A stretch of DNA of 64,000 nucleotides from Hymenobacter lapidiphilus (GCF_003417065.2 NZ_QVLT01000012.1:1-64000); one strand, 5' to 3'. Positions 34,793 to 44,550 are shown, numbered from the stretch's first letter. Program-made: numbers and translations. The notes: generated from the letters alone by a model not told the origin.

Positions 34793-35779
34793 TTAAAAAG
34801 CAATGGCCGCTACTGCCGTATCGGGGAGCAGCCGGAGCACATGCAGGGCGTTGGCCACGCAGCTGGCCGCGCTGTAATTGGTGTGGATATAAAGCGGCCG
34901 GCCGTGCAGGGTGGTTTCCTTGTAGCCGATTCCATCCTTTGGTTTGTTCCAGCTAAATAAGGAGGTCTTTTTACCCGCTTTATCGGGATGCGGAACAGGG
35001 GTTGACGGGCGCTGCTGGAGCACGTATAGGCTGAGCTGCACCAACACGTCTTTCCAGGTTTTGATGGGCACCACCGAGCCATCGGGCAACTGCAGGGTCG
35101 TGGGTTTCTGGCCGGGCGTTAAGGCCAGCGTGCGTACTTGCGCCAGCTCGACGAAAGCGGGCTTGTTGTTGGCTGCCGGGAACGGGAGCGTCGGATTGGG
35201 GCTTTTGATTGCGGCCGTTGTGCCAGTTGCCGCCGCCGGTTTTGCCACCGGCCCCGCAGGTTCAGCTGCCGGAATGCCGTGGCCGCTCTGGGCAGCATCC
35301 AGCCACTGTACCAGCTGCAGCGCAGCCTCGACGAGCGGCGTTTTCAGGAGGGAAATAGTTTCGACCGGATGGAAGTTGGAATGCCCGGGCGAGTAGTAGT
35401 GCCAGTTTATCCCGTCGGTGATGAGCAGTTTTTTGGGTTTAAGCGAAAACGCGTAGCCGATAGCGGCTCCGATGTGCCCGAGCTTATCGAGGCTTTCACC
35501 CAGCTTCTTGGCCTCTATCACCACCGAAACAGCGCCGGCAGCGTCGTAGAGCACGTAGTCCAGGGCCTGCTTAACGCCAATCGTTTTTTCGGGCTCCACC
35601 ATTCGCACATCGGCCGTATCCCAACCCAGCGCCCGCAATACCGGGTCGATGAGGGCGGCGCGGGTGGCAGCCTCGTTTTTGCGTAGCAGTTGGGCGTTGG
35701 TGTCGGCGCTGGTGCGCACAGCCTGCAGAACGGTACAGAGGGCGGCTAATGGGCTAAGAGCAAACATCGAAGGATACAT
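34793..35779 (-). CDS. lone HsdR-N type PD-(D/E)XK nuclease-like protein
   Basis: This 328-residue protein resembles the type I restriction enzyme R N-terminal domain: RKNEAATRAALIDPVLRALGWD (about residues 33-54), then D-(x)-EAK, with Asp in KQALDYVLYDAAG and VVIEAKKLGESL (about 85-97), the expected PD-(D/E)XK triad. A Pro/Ala linker (about 170-200) leads to a C-terminal domain with TWKDVLVQLSLYVLQQ and LYIHTNYSAASCVANAL, seen in other lone proteins of this shape. There is no HsdM, HsdS or helicase here, so it is not a complete restriction system. The start may also be the ATG at 35767. Confidence 0.75.
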   Translation of the reverse strand: MYPSMFALSPLAALCTVLQAVRTSADTNAQLLRKNEAATRAALIDPVLRALGWDTADVRMVEPEKTIGVKQALDYVLYDAAGAVSVVIEAKKLGESLDKLGHIGAAIGYAFSLKPKKLLITDGINWHYYSPGHSNFHPVETISLLKTPLVEAALQLVQWLDAAQSGHGIPAAEPAGPVAKPAAATGTTAAIKSPNPTLPFPAANNKPAFVELAQVRTLALTPGQKPTTLQLPDGSVVPIKTWKDVLVQLSLYVLQQRPSTPVPHPDKAGKKTSLFSWNKPKDGIGYKETTLHGRPLYIHTNYSAASCVANALHVLRLLPDTAVAAIAF

Positions 35780-35942
35780 AACGAGGCGAGCCGCAATGTT
35801 AAGGCTTTGCGCGCTTCCCCGCTACACGGGTTCTGTGCCTTTCCTGCTGGCCTCCGCTACTCTCGCAGCAAGCTACTCCGGCCTGTAGCAGGGGCGCGGC
35901 CGCAGCTACCTCCGCTGCCTCGGCCGCCCCACCAATATTTAG

Positions 35943-36074
35943 GGTGAAGCTAACAATTCGATTATTGCTGCAGCAATAAGTAAACTATTTCAGAATGAAG
36001 ATTCACTTGCAGAAATAGCTTTGTCATTGGCAATGATTTTTCTTCTGACGATTAATCTATTGTTGAAAAAATAA
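35943..36074 (+). pseudogene. possible gene remnant (C-terminal membrane segment)
   Basis: An open stretch with no start codon encodes about 43 residues ending in a hydrophobic helix (ALSLAMIFLLTINLLLKK) then TAA. Its codons are AT-rich. It reads like the tail of a truncated membrane protein, but it is short enough to be chance. Confidence 0.25.
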
Positions 36075-36154
36075 ATAACAGAATACATCCATAATATACG
36101 ATTCTCAATTGGTATAATAATTTTATAAACAGCTTGCTCTACGCGATATAGAGA

Positions 36155-36305
36155 CGAAGCTGTTTAGAAAGTCCAGTTTTTTTGCTGGTTTATCATCCTG
36201 AGCTTGCGAAGGAACTGGTGAGAAGCTATTACTTGATGTTCGCTTCTCACCAGGTCCTTCGCTCCGCTCAGGATGACAGATTTTTTGACTTCCTAAACAG
36301 CTTCG
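36155..36305. repeat. 151-base palindrome, MITE-like, family A core
   Basis: Outer arms CGAAGCTGTTTAGAAAGTC and GACTTCCTAAACAGCTTCG are inverted copies with one mismatch. Inside lie TCATCCTGAGC...GCTCAGGATGA and CTGGTGAGAAGC...GCTTCTCACCAG, again inverted. The inner part carries the family A core (GTCATnCnGAGC). Confidence 0.85.
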
Positions 36306-36411
36306 ACACCAAATTTTGCATTTCGTCGCTGAATGGCAGATTCTCTCAAGATTATCCTTAGCAACAACGAGACACAAAATATTGCATTTATACGATAATA
36401 CACATCATTTA

Positions 36412-36687
36412 TTAAATAGCTACATTTCTATTTCTCAATTCTATGTCAATTTCCTTTATACTATTATAGCTTATAAATAATATAGGCAGCAATCCAAGTC
36501 CAAGAAAGATAAAACTTATTCCAATTCCTCCTTTTTTGATTGCCAGAAAAACTGCCACAACAAGCAAAAAAGTTAGTACACCTCCTAACATGCCTGTAAC
36601 CATTTTTGTGATTTTTCTTTTTTTAATCAATTCCTCTGTCGCTAATTCACTAAAATTTTCCTTTTTCATTTTTATCAGTGTTTTCAT
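36412..36687 (-). CDS. small AT-rich two-helix membrane protein
   Basis: This 91-residue protein has two hydrophobic segments (about residues 30-50 and 55-75) after a helical start containing LATEELIKKRKITKMVTGML. This 'TEEL-KK...TGML' opening is familiar from small Bacteroidota membrane proteins, some labelled 'redox-active disulfide protein 2', a name I cannot confirm here since no cysteines are present. The AT-rich codons (for example AAA, ATT, TTT) differ sharply from the neighbours. An alternative start is 36669. Confidence 0.55.
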   Translation of the reverse strand: MKTLIKMKKENFSELATEELIKKRKITKMVTGMLGGVLTFLLVVAVFLAIKKGGIGISFIFLGLGLLPILFISYNSIKEIDIELRNRNVAI

Positions 36688-36846
36688 TATGACTGTTTTT
36701 TTTATGCTTACTGCCAACATCAGGACTACCGCTACGCCCTGCCGCGTTAACCCGAGCTAAGTACGCAAAATAGTGGCGTAATCCAAACCAACGGTGGGGC
36801 GCTTGCCGCTACTGAAGTACCAAGCTGCAGTAGCGGCAAGCAGCCG

Positions 36847-36854
36847 TACCTTCG
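36847..36854 (+). promoter_or_regulatory. uvrA promoter-like box
   Basis: TACCTTCG, one base off the consensus, lies 59 bases before the uvrA ATG. Confidence 0.4.
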
Positions 36855-36913
36855 CCTGCCTCAATCCGTGCCGGGCCGAAACCAAATCCGGGCGGCTCGT
36901 TGTTACTGCTTCT

Positions 36914-39781
36914 ATGGCCGACAATTCCGCTTTGCAACTCGCCGCCCCCGCGGCCGACCCGATTGACCAGCTCGACCCCCGCGAGTTCATTCTCATCAAA
37001 AACGCGCGGGTTCACAACCTTAAAAACCTCAGCGTAGCCCTGCCGCGCAACAAATTCATCGTCGTGACCGGCCTTTCGGGTTCGGGCAAGTCATCGTTGG
37101 CGTTTGATACGCTCTATGCCGAGGGGCAGCGCATGTACGTGGAGAGCCTGAGCTCCTACGCCCGCCAGTTCCTGGGCCGCATGGACAAGCCCGACGTGGA
37201 CTACATCCGGGGCATCTCGCCGGCCATTGCCATCGAGCAGAAGGTGAGCATCAAGAACAACCGCTCCACCGTCGGCACCAGCACCGAAATTTACGACTAC
37301 CTCAAACTGCTGTTTGCCCGCGTGGGCCGCACCTACTCGCCCGTCAGCGGCGAGCTGGTGAAGAAAGACAACGTGGCCGATGTAGTGGACAACCTCATGC
37401 GCCTGCCCACCGATACGCGGGTGATGCTGCTGGCTCCGCTGCTGCCCTCCGAAGAGGGCCGGCCGCTGCGTAAGGAGCTGGATTTACTGCTCCAGAAAGG
37501 CTACAGCCGGGTGGTGTTGAACGGCGCAACCGCCTTCATCGAAGACCTGCTCGCCGAAGGGCAGCCTGAGCCCGCGGGCGAGATTTTCATCATGATTGAC
37601 CGCACCGTCATCATTCCGAATGATGAGGACCTGGCTTTCCGGCTCGCCGACTCGGTGCAGACGGCCTTTTTTGAGGGCCACGGCAGCTTAATTGCCAGTT
37701 GCCAGCTGCCAGCAGTGGGTGAAGGCGACCAGCCCCAGCCCATTGAAAAGACCTTCTCGGATAAATTCGAGCTGGATGGGCTGGCGTTTGAGGAGCCGAG
37801 CGTGAACTTCTTCTCTTTCAATAACCCCTATGGCGCCTGCCAGACCTGCGAGGGGTTTGGCTCGGTGCTGGGCATTGACGAGGATTTGGTGATTCCCGAC
37901 AAGAGCCTGACGGTGTACGAGGGGGCCATTGCGCCCTGGCGCACCGACAAGCAGAGCGAGTGGCTCAAGCCGCTTATCAAAAACGGCATCCGATTCGATT
38001 TCCCGATTCACCGGGCTTACAACGAGCTAAGCGAGGCCGAGCGGGCGCTGCTGTGGAAGGGCAACAAGTACTTCGACGGCTTGGACGACTACTTCAAGTG
38101 GGTATCGACCCAAAGCCACAAAATCCAGTATCGGGTGCTGCAAAGCCGCTACCGGGGCCGCACCACCTGCCCCGACTGCCGCGGTAGCCGCCTGCGCAAA
38201 GATGCCCAGTACGTGAAGATTGCCGACCACAGCATTACCGATCTGGTGCTGCTGCCGGTAAGCGAGGCCTTAGCCTTTTTTGACGGCCTAGACCTGCCCG
38301 AGCACGAGGCCAAAGTAGCCGAGCGGCTCGTGACGGAAATTGCGAACCGGCTGGGCTACCTCAATCGGGTGGGCCTGGGCTACCTCACGCTCAACCGGCT
38401 CAGCAGCACGCTGAGCGGCGGCGAGAGCCAGCGGATTTCGCTGGCCACTTCGCTCGGCTCGGCGCTGGTGGGCTCGATGTACATTCTCGATGAGCCCTCG
38501 ATTGGCCTGCACCCCCAGGACGCCGAGCAGCTGATTGGCGTGCTGCGGTCCTTGCAGCAGCTGGGCAACACCGTGATTGTGGTGGAGCACGAGGACAAAA
38601 TGATGCAGCAGGCCGACCAGATTATCGACATCGGCCCCGAGGCCGGTTCGGGCGGCGGCATCCTGCAATTCCAGGGCACCTACGCCGAAGTGCTGACTTC
38701 CGACACGTACACCGGCGAATACCTGAGCGGCCGCCGCGAAGTGGCGGTGCCCAAAACGCGCCGCCCCTGGCGCAACGCGCTGGAGCTAACGGGTGCCCGC
38801 GAGAACAACCTGAAGAACGTGAGCGTGAAGTTCCCGCTGAACGTGATGACGGTGGTTACTGGCGTATCGGGCTCGGGCAAGAGCACGCTAGTGAAGCGCA
38901 TTCTGGCCCCGGCCCTACTCAAGCAGCTTGGCGGCGGCGCGGGCGAAAGCACCGGCAAGTTCGACCGCCTCACCGGCGCGGCCGGGCAGGTAACGCACGT
39001 GGAGTTCGTTGACCAGAACCCGATTGGTAAGAGCAGCCGCTCGAACCCGGTCACGTACGTGAAGGCCTACGACGCCATCCGGAGCCTGTTTGCCGACCAG
39101 CCGCTGGCCAAGGCCCGGGGCTTCAAGCCTTCGCACTTCTCGTTTAATGTGGAAGGCGGGCGCTGCGAGGTGTGCCAGGGCGAGGGCCAGGTGAAAATCG
39201 AGATGCAGTTCATGGCCGACATCTTCCTGACCTGCGAAGCCTGCGAGGGCCGCAAGTTCAAGCAGGACGTGCTCGACGTGCAGTTCCAGGGCCAGAGCAT
39301 CAACGACGTGCTCGAGATGACCATCGAGGACAGCCTGGACTTCTTTAAGGAGCAAACCAAAATCATCGAGCGCCTCAAGCCGCTGGATGATGTGGGCCTG
39401 GGCTATATTCGCCTGGGGCAGTCGGCCAACACGCTGAGCGGCGGCGAGGCCCAGCGGGTGAAGCTGGCTTCATTCCTGACCAAGGGCAACACGCTGCAGA
39501 ACGATAAAATCCTGTTCATCTTCGACGAGCCCAGCACCGGCCTGCACTTCCACGACATCAACAAGCTCATGCTGGCCCTCAACGCGCTGGTCGAGCAGGG
39601 TAACTCGGTGCTCATCATCGAGCACAACATGGACATCATCAAGTGCGCCGACTGGCTCATCGACCTCGGCCCCGAAGGGGGATTGAACGGCGGCCACCTG
39701 CTATTCGAAGGCACGCCCGAGCAGTTCATCAAGCTGAAAGACACGAACTCCACGGCAAAGTTTTTGGCGGAGAAGCTGTAA
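36914..39781 (+). CDS. uvrA: excinuclease ABC subunit A
   Basis: UvrA recognises bulky DNA lesions and loads UvrB for nucleotide excision repair. The 955-residue protein has two ABC ATPase modules: Walker [10 protein letters not shown] near residue 52 and GVSGSGKST near 650, and signatures LSGGESQR and LSGGEAQR. Zinc-binding CxxC pairs are present (CQTC, CPDC, CEVC, CEAC). The start at 36914 ([12 protein letters not shown]) was taken; the frame is open 40 more codons upstream, but those residues are unlike UvrA and include the promoter box. Confidence 0.96.
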   Translation: MADNSALQLAAPAADPIDQLDPREFILIKNARVHNLKNLSVALPRNKFIVVTGLSGSGKSSLAFDTLYAEGQRMYVESLSSYARQFLGRMDKPDVDYIRGISPAIAIEQKVSIKNNRSTVGTSTEIYDYLKLLFARVGRTYSPVSGELVKKDNVADVVDNLMRLPTDTRVMLLAPLLPSEEGRPLRKELDLLLQKGYSRVVLNGATAFIEDLLAEGQPEPAGEIFIMIDRTVIIPNDEDLAFRLADSVQTAFFEGHGSLIASCQLPAVGEGDQPQPIEKTFSDKFELDGLAFEEPSVNFFSFNNPYGACQTCEGFGSVLGIDEDLVIPDKSLTVYEGAIAPWRTDKQSEWLKPLIKNGIRFDFPIHRAYNELSEAERALLWKGNKYFDGLDDYFKWVSTQSHKIQYRVLQSRYRGRTTCPDCRGSRLRKDAQYVKIADHSITDLVLLPVSEALAFFDGLDLPEHEAKVAERLVTEIANRLGYLNRVGLGYLTLNRLSSTLSGGESQRISLATSLGSALVGSMYILDEPSIGLHPQDAEQLIGVLRSLQQLGNTVIVVEHEDKMMQQADQIIDIGPEAGSGGGILQFQGTYAEVLTSDTYTGEYLSGRREVAVPKTRRPWRNALELTGARENNLKNVSVKFPLNVMTVVTGVSGSGKSTLVKRILAPALLKQLGGGAGESTGKFDRLTGAAGQVTHVEFVDQNPIGKSSRSNPVTYVKAYDAIRSLFADQPLAKARGFKPSHFSFNVEGGRCEVCQGEGQVKIEMQFMADIFLTCEACEGRKFKQDVLDVQFQGQSINDVLEMTIEDSLDFFKEQTKIIERLKPLDDVGLGYIRLGQSANTLSGGEAQRVKLASFLTKGNTLQNDKILFIFDEPSTGLHFHDINKLMLALNALVEQGNSVLIIEHNMDIIKCADWLIDLGPEGGLNGGHLLFEGTPEQFIKLKDTNSTAKFLAEKL

Positions 39782-39805
39782 GCACAGCAGGACACTCGCC
39801 ACATT

Positions 39806-39906
39806 GAACAGGTAGGGGCGGAGCTTGCCCCCGCCCGCCGCATGCACGGTTCTAATCGGGTTCCGTTCATGCGGTGGGCGGGGGCAAGCTCCGCCCCTAC
39901 CTGTTC
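39806..39906. repeat. long intergenic palindrome, family B
   Basis: Two arms of about 40 bases (GAACAGGTAGGGGCGGAGCT... and its inverted copy, nearly perfect) with a loop of about 20 bases follow uvrA. The second copy of this family is at 59644-59737. Confidence 0.9.
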
Positions 39907-39953
39907 ACTGTAGCCTGCGCACGGCAACCGCCGGATTTTGCGGTTATTGAAGC

Positions 39954-40748
39954 ATGAACTCTACCGCTACTATCCCTTCCGAGGCCCTAACTTCTACCGG
40001 CCGCGCCTGGCGCTGGGCCGCTACCGCCGCTACGGTGGGCAATATCTTTCTCAACTATTGGTCGCAGGCCTACCCTTTCAACGGGCAGACCAACGCCGTA
40101 GTGTCGGGCAAATACCCCACGCCGGTTACGCCGGCCGGCTACGCGTTCAGTATCTGGGGAGTGATTTTCCTGAGTCTGCTGGCTTACTCGGTGTGGCAAC
40201 TGCTGCCGGCCCAGCGCCGCAACCCGCTACCTGATTTGCTGGCCCGGCCGCTGGTGCTGGTGAATGTGCTGACTGGCATTTGGTTGGTGATATTCGCCTA
40301 TGAGTTGCTGCTGCTGAGCGCGCTGGTGATGGTGGGGATTCTGGCGGCGTTGGCGCTGGCTTACGGCCGGCTGCGGCGGCAGGCCCGCTACGAGCCGGAC
40401 ACCGTGCCGTTGTGGGTGAACCTGCCGTTCGGGCTGTATCTGGGCTGGATTTCGGTGGCGCTGGTGGTGAATGCCACGGTGGCGCTGGGCCAGTACTGGC
40501 AGCCCGAGCCGGCCCGGGGTATCAATCTGGCCGTTATTCTGATGGGCATTGTGGCCGGACTAGCCCTGAATGTAACCGGTCGGTCCCGGGAACTGGCCTA
40601 CCCGGCGGCCGTTACCTGGGGCCTGGTGGGCATCTGGGTGGCCCGCAACGGGGTGCCCGACACCCAGTTTCTGGCCGGCGCGGCGCTGCTGGCTGCGGCT
40701 GTAGTGGCCGTTGGGTCGCTGGGGTTGGTGTGGGCGGCCCGGCGCTGA
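39954..40748 (+). CDS. TspO-like tryptophan-rich membrane protein
   Basis: This 264-residue protein has about seven hydrophobic segments. The conserved PAGYAFSIWGVIFLSLLAYS (about residues 60-79), with the helix-2 aromatic pattern seen in TspO proteins, fits the larger TspO/MBR-like 'tryptophan-rich sensory protein' group (classical TspO is about 160 residues). TspO proteins bind porphyrins and sterols in membranes; the ligand here is unknown. Confidence 0.7.
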   Translation: MNSTATIPSEALTSTGRAWRWAATAATVGNIFLNYWSQAYPFNGQTNAVVSGKYPTPVTPAGYAFSIWGVIFLSLLAYSVWQLLPAQRRNPLPDLLARPLVLVNVLTGIWLVIFAYELLLLSALVMVGILAALALAYGRLRRQARYEPDTVPLWVNLPFGLYLGWISVALVVNATVALGQYWQPEPARGINLAVILMGIVAGLALNVTGRSRELAYPAAVTWGLVGIWVARNGVPDTQFLAGAALLAAAVVAVGSLGLVWAARR

Positions 40749-40848
40749 CCCCGCCCCACCCACTGCCCGGTGGGAGGGGTGCCAGACGCGAGTGTAACGA
40801 TTCGTTTAACGCACCCCTCCCCACCGGGGAGGGGCCGGGGGTGGGGTA
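40749..40848. repeat. GC-rich intergenic palindrome, family C
   Basis: CCCCGCCCCACCCACTGCCC...GTGGGAGGGGTGC and GCACCCCTCCCCACCGGGGA...GGGGGTGGGG form imperfect inverted arms of about 40 bases with a loop of about 25 bases. It lies between the TspO-like gene and tpiA, overlapping neither. Confidence 0.8.
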
Positions 40849-40901
40849 AGCGGGCAAGCGCTAACTTGCGGACTAATCCCACCACCCCAACCCTTTCCGC
40901 T

Positions 40902-41669
40902 ATGCGTAAGAATATTGTGGCCGGCAACTGGAAGATGAACACCACGTTGTCTGAGGCCCAGGCCCTTATTTCCGAGATTGTGCACATGGTGCAGGACGAA
41001 ACGACCGGCTCCCCGCAGGTGGAGGTAGTTGTGTGTCCGCCGTTTCCGTTTTTGCTGCCGGTGGGCAAGCTGATGCCCCAGGGCAGCAGCTTCCACCTCG
41101 GCGCGCAGAACTGCCATCAGAAAGCCAGCGGCGCGTTTACCGGCGAGGTATCGGCCGCCATGCTGCAGTCGGTGGGTTGCGAGTACGTGATTCTGGGCCA
41201 CTCAGAGCGGCGGCAGTATTTTCGCGAGGACGATGAGCTGCTGAGTCAGAAGCTGAAGGCGGCGCTGGCCGCTGGCCTCAAGCCCATCTTCTGCGTGGGC
41301 GAAACGCTGGAAACCCGCGAGCAGGGCGACACTTTCTCCCACCTTGAAAAACAGCTCAAAGACGGCCTGTTCCACCTCTCCAACGAGGAGTTCGACCAGG
41401 TAACTGTGGCCTACGAGCCCATCTGGGCCATTGGCACCGGCAAAACGGCCACCACCGAGCAAGCCCAGGAGGTGCACGCCTTCATCCGCGAGCAGATTGC
41501 CCGTGCCTACGATGCCAAAGCGGCCTTGGCTACGAGCATCCTATACGGCGGCTCCTGCAACGCCCAGAATGCCCGCGAGCTGTTCAGCCAGCCCGACGTA
41601 GACGGCGGCCTCATCGGCGGCGCGGCCCTCAAGTCGCGCGACTTCACAGACATTATCAAGTCGTTTTAG
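40902..41669 (+). CDS. tpiA: triosephosphate isomerase
   Basis: TpiA interconverts dihydroxyacetone phosphate and glyceraldehyde 3-phosphate in glycolysis. The 255-residue protein has all catalytic parts: Lys in AGNWKMN (about residue 13), His in VILGHSERR (about 99) and Glu in VAYEPIWAIGTGKTAT (about 171), and the phosphate-binding loop LYGGSCN. I took the start at 40902, as the frame upstream lies in the palindrome. Its stop codon is the first codon of an inverted repeat. Confidence 0.97.
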   Translation: MRKNIVAGNWKMNTTLSEAQALISEIVHMVQDETTGSPQVEVVVCPPFPFLLPVGKLMPQGSSFHLGAQNCHQKASGAFTGEVSAAMLQSVGCEYVILGHSERRQYFREDDELLSQKLKAALAAGLKPIFCVGETLETREQGDTFSHLEKQLKDGLFHLSNEEFDQVTVAYEPIWAIGTGKTATTEQAQEVHAFIREQIARAYDAKAALATSILYGGSCNAQNARELFSQPDVDGGLIGGAALKSRDFTDIIKSF

Positions 41670-41794
41670 TTGTTGGTGCGTGGTTGATTGAGCTTCGTGC
41701 TTGGTTTGGATGAATTCGGTATCATTTATGAAGCTGCGCTTTTATACCCCACCCGAACACTGAGCACGAAGCTCAATCAACTAAGCACCAACTA
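41667..41794. repeat. inverted repeat starting in the tpiA stop codon
   Basis: Arms of about 33 bases, TAGTTGTTGGTGCGTGGTTG... (41667) and its near-inverse ending ...AGCACCAACTA (41794), enclose about 60 bases. It includes GATTGAGCTTCGTGCT on both sides. Possible roles are a transcript end or stabiliser for tpiA. Confidence 0.75.
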
Positions 41795-41796
41795 TC

Positions 41797-42180
41797 ATGC
41801 TTTCCCCCCTCCTGCTTTCCGGACTGCTGGCGCTGAATCCGTTTGCTGCGCCGCCGCGGGTGCCGCTGGTAGCGTCGGCGGCCGTGCTGGGCTCCATTGA
41901 CCCCTGTCGCATCTACGGCTCGGTGTATCTGGAGCGCGACCCCAGCCGCCGGAACTTCTGTTTCGCCACGGTGTATATCGAGCCAGAGGAGGCGTTTGCC
42001 GATTTGCTGGTGTACCCCGAAACCAACAAGCTGTTCGCCGACCGTGCCGGCCTTTGGTACCTAACCGAAGCCCGCGACTTTGCCGATTACGCCCTGTTCG
42101 TAACCGACAACCGCAACCTGGCCGACTTCTCGTTTCAGTACACCAAAGTGCGTAACTACGCCGGCTGCCGGCAGCGGTGA
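41797..42180 (+). CDS. exported DUF6150-like protein
   Basis: This 127-residue protein has a hydrophobic N-terminal segment and then RIYGSVYLE, FATVYIEPEEAFADLLVY and ADRAGLWYLTEA, the order seen in DUF6150 (small disulfide-containing exported proteins of Bacteroidota). Three cysteines (about residues 38, 53 and 124) could form disulfides. The function is unknown. It begins just after the inverted repeat. Confidence 0.6.
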   Translation: MLSPLLLSGLLALNPFAAPPRVPLVASAAVLGSIDPCRIYGSVYLERDPSRRNFCFATVYIEPEEAFADLLVYPETNKLFADRAGLWYLTEARDFADYALFVTDNRNLADFSFQYTKVRNYAGCRQR

Positions 42181-42224
42181 AATGCTGACTCGGTGAACCA
42201 TCGCGAGGCGAAACCCGAACCCAG

Positions 42225-42263
42225 AAAAGCCCCCGACGTCGACACGGACGTTGGGGGCTTTTT
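42225..42263 (+). terminator. rho-independent terminator
   Basis: The stem AAAAGCCCCCGACGTC / GACGTTGGGGGCTTTTT with a short loop follows the DUF6150-like gene. Confidence 0.8.
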
Positions 42264-42352
42264 GCTTTTTATTGATTTGCCGCTGGTGCTCTAACTTGCC
42301 GCTGCACCGGCGCTGGCCGCCGGATTAGCTACCGATGCGCAACTGCTAAACA

Positions 42353-43114
42353 ATGGAATTAGAACTACGGAATCTGACCAAATCGTTCGGGCCGAAAACG
42401 GTGCTGAGGGACCTGACGCTGCGGGCCGAAACGGGGTATTGCGTGGGCGTGGTGGGCCGCAACGGGGCCGGCAAAAGCACCCTGTTTAATCTGCTGGTGA
42501 ATGTACTGCTGCCCACTTCGGGCGACATTGTGCTGGATGGAGAAGTGCTGGGCGAAACGTTTCCGGTGGCCGTGAAGCGGCGTATCGGGGCGCTTATCAA
42601 CCAAGGCCACCTCGTCGAGCAACTGACGGCCGAGGAGTACCTGCAGTTTGTGGCCCGCATTTACGAGCTGCCCGACGCGGCGCCGCGCATCGCGAGCCTG
42701 CTGGGGCACTTGCTGGAGGAGTTCGACCAGGTGCGCCACAAGCAGCTAAGCGCGTTTTCGACCGGCATGAAGCAGAAAGTGGCCGTGGCCGCCTGCCTGC
42801 TGCATCGCCCCGAGCTGCTGATTCTGGACGAGCCGCTCAACGGCCTCGACGTGTTTTCGGCCGAGCGGGTGCTGGCGCTGCTGGGCAGCTACCGGCCCCA
42901 GGCGCTCACGTTCATCTCCTCGCATAACCTGTCTCACCTCGAGAAGATTGCCACTCACCTACTCATCATCGACGAAGCCGAAGTGAAGTTCTGGGGCACT
43001 ATGACCGAGTTCATGGCCGGCCGCGAAACCATCCTCTCCGATGCGCTGCTGCAGCTGCTGGCCCCCACCACATCCACCCACGACCTCACATGGCTCACGC
43101 ATCAGGCCAGCTAG
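42353..43114 (+). CDS. ABC transporter ATPase, ABC-2 type
   Basis: This 253-residue ATPase of a heteromeric exporter has Walker A GRNGAGKST (about residues 35-43), signature FSTGMKQK in place of LSGGQ (typical for this subclass), Walker B LLILDEPLNGLD and the H-loop in FISSHNLSHLE. It overlaps the next gene by 25 bases (MAHASGQ...), so the pair is translated together as ATPase plus permease. Confidence 0.9.
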   Translation: MELELRNLTKSFGPKTVLRDLTLRAETGYCVGVVGRNGAGKSTLFNLLVNVLLPTSGDIVLDGEVLGETFPVAVKRRIGALINQGHLVEQLTAEEYLQFVARIYELPDAAPRIASLLGHLLEEFDQVRHKQLSAFSTGMKQKVAVAACLLHRPELLILDEPLNGLDVFSAERVLALLGSYRPQALTFISSHNLSHLEKIATHLLIIDEAEVKFWGTMTEFMAGRETILSDALLQLLAPTTSTHDLTWLTHQAS

Positions 43115-44484
43115 GCCACTTTCTGCCCTACCTGTTGGGCCGGCAGCTGCGGGCTACCTTCTGGCCCTCGGCGGGCGAAACCCGGGCGGTTGTCGTACTA
43201 TTCGGGTTGCTGACCGCCGCTTATGGACTGGGCGTAGGCTACCTGCTCAACCATGCCGGTACTATGCCCGCCGGCATGCTACCCAAACTGCTGGCCGGCA
43301 TCAACTCTTTGCTTTTCGCCGCAGTTTTGCTGGCTGACTTTTTACCCTCCTATCGGGCCGTGCAAAGGCTATTGCCCGAGCCGATGCCGGTATCGGCCCG
43401 CCTGAACGTAGTAACGGCCTTCGTGCTCGATTTGGCGTCGATTAGGCGGGGCCTGTTGTTGTTGTTTGTGCTGCTAGTACTCGCCGTGGCACCCACTTTC
43501 TGGCGGCCGCTGGGCCTGAGCCTGCTGGTGTGGCTGAGCGCAGCCGGCCTGAGTTTCAACCTGCGGTTGCTGCTATCGGTGGGGCGCTGGCGGCATCCGC
43601 TGTTCTGGCTGAACCTGCTGTGTCTGGGCACGGCGGTGGCCTGGCTGAACCGGGAATTTGCGGCTGATGCCGGCGCCCTGACTAATTGGCTGGCCGCGCT
43701 GGCCGTAGCCGGGCCGCTGCTGCTGTGGGCGGCGGCGCTGTACTTGGTGGCGCCCCGCTTCAGCGCCCGCTATATGCCCGACCAGGCCGAGGTGCTGCCT
43801 ATCGGCAGTGGGTGGCTGGCCCGCCTCTCGCCCGAGTGGAAGCTATACCTGCACAAAACCCGGCCTGCCCTGCTGATGGGACTGGCGATAAAGGTAATTT
43901 TTCTTGTCTTTTGCGCTTACATGCTCCACAGCAACGACAACAAAGAAGTGGCTATCCGCCCTCTGTTCTATTTTGCTTTTTTGCCAATTGTAGGCTTTAC
44001 CTACATCAACAACAATTTACTGGGCTACATCTGGACGGCGGCGGCTAACGAACTGGAGCGTCTGGGCCTAACCCGGCGTCTGCTGACGCTGTATCTACGG
44101 CTCGCCGTGCCAATCATGCTGGCTGAATGCCTAGTTTCCGCCGTTTTTCTGTTGGTTTTGTTTCCGCGCTTCATGTGGCACCACTTGCTGCTGTTGCCTT
44201 TGGCCGCTGCGCCAGCCCTGGCGCTGGGCCTCTGGGGCAGCTTTGCCAAGCCGAAGCCAGTGCGCGAGGCCATCACGTTCAGCACCATGCGCCACAACGC
44301 CTCTACGCTCATCAACATTATCACTATGCTAACCGCTGCCGCCCTCTATTTCATGCCCTGGTGGTGGGCGCGGGTGGCGCTGGCGGCGGCAGTTACACTC
44401 TCGGCAATAGTGCCCGTACGTCGCATCCTCAGCAACCACGGCCCCACTCGCCGCCGGCTCTGGCAGGCCCTCATGCACGCCTGA
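43090..44484 (+). CDS. ABC-2 type transporter permease
   Basis: This 464-residue membrane protein has roughly 10-12 hydrophobic segments and no ATPase domain. It overlaps the preceding ATPase gene and is surely its membrane partner. Many Bacteroidota pairs of this layout are uncharacterised, some with DUF5687; similarity to that family is only a guess. The substrate is unknown. A terminator follows. Confidence 0.8.
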   Translation: MAHASGQLGHFLPYLLGRQLRATFWPSAGETRAVVVLFGLLTAAYGLGVGYLLNHAGTMPAGMLPKLLAGINSLLFAAVLLADFLPSYRAVQRLLPEPMPVSARLNVVTAFVLDLASIRRGLLLLFVLLVLAVAPTFWRPLGLSLLVWLSAAGLSFNLRLLLSVGRWRHPLFWLNLLCLGTAVAWLNREFAADAGALTNWLAALAVAGPLLLWAAALYLVAPRFSARYMPDQAEVLPIGSGWLARLSPEWKLYLHKTRPALLMGLAIKVIFLVFCAYMLHSNDNKEVAIRPLFYFAFLPIVGFTYINNNLLGYIWTAAANELERLGLTRRLLTLYLRLAVPIMLAECLVSAVFLLVLFPRFMWHHLLLLPLAAAPALALGLWGSFAKPKPVREAITFSTMRHNASTLINIITMLTAAALYFMPWWWARVALAAAVTLSAIVPVRRILSNHGPTRRRLWQALMHA

Positions 44485-44500
44485 TTCTATGTCCTACTGA

Positions 44501-44550
44501 TAATCACAAAGCCCCTGACGTCCGCACGGACACCAAGGGCTTTGTGATTA
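44501..44550. terminator. terminator hairpin between convergent genes
   Basis: AATCACAAAGCCC and GGGCTTTGTGATT form the stem, with a GC-rich inner part. Confidence 0.75.

Larger units (their letters stand above)
35780..36411. other. AT-rich intergenic island
   Basis: From about 35940 the base composition changes from about 60-65 percent GC to clearly AT-rich. It contains an open stretch without start codon (35943-36074) and a 151-base palindrome (36155-36305). No other gene is seen. Together with the next small gene it looks like foreign or remnant DNA. Confidence 0.55.

Noticed and set aside
34793-35779. A complete type I restriction-modification system.
   Set aside because: No methylase, specificity or helicase gene is found nearby; only the N-terminal nuclease-like domain is present.
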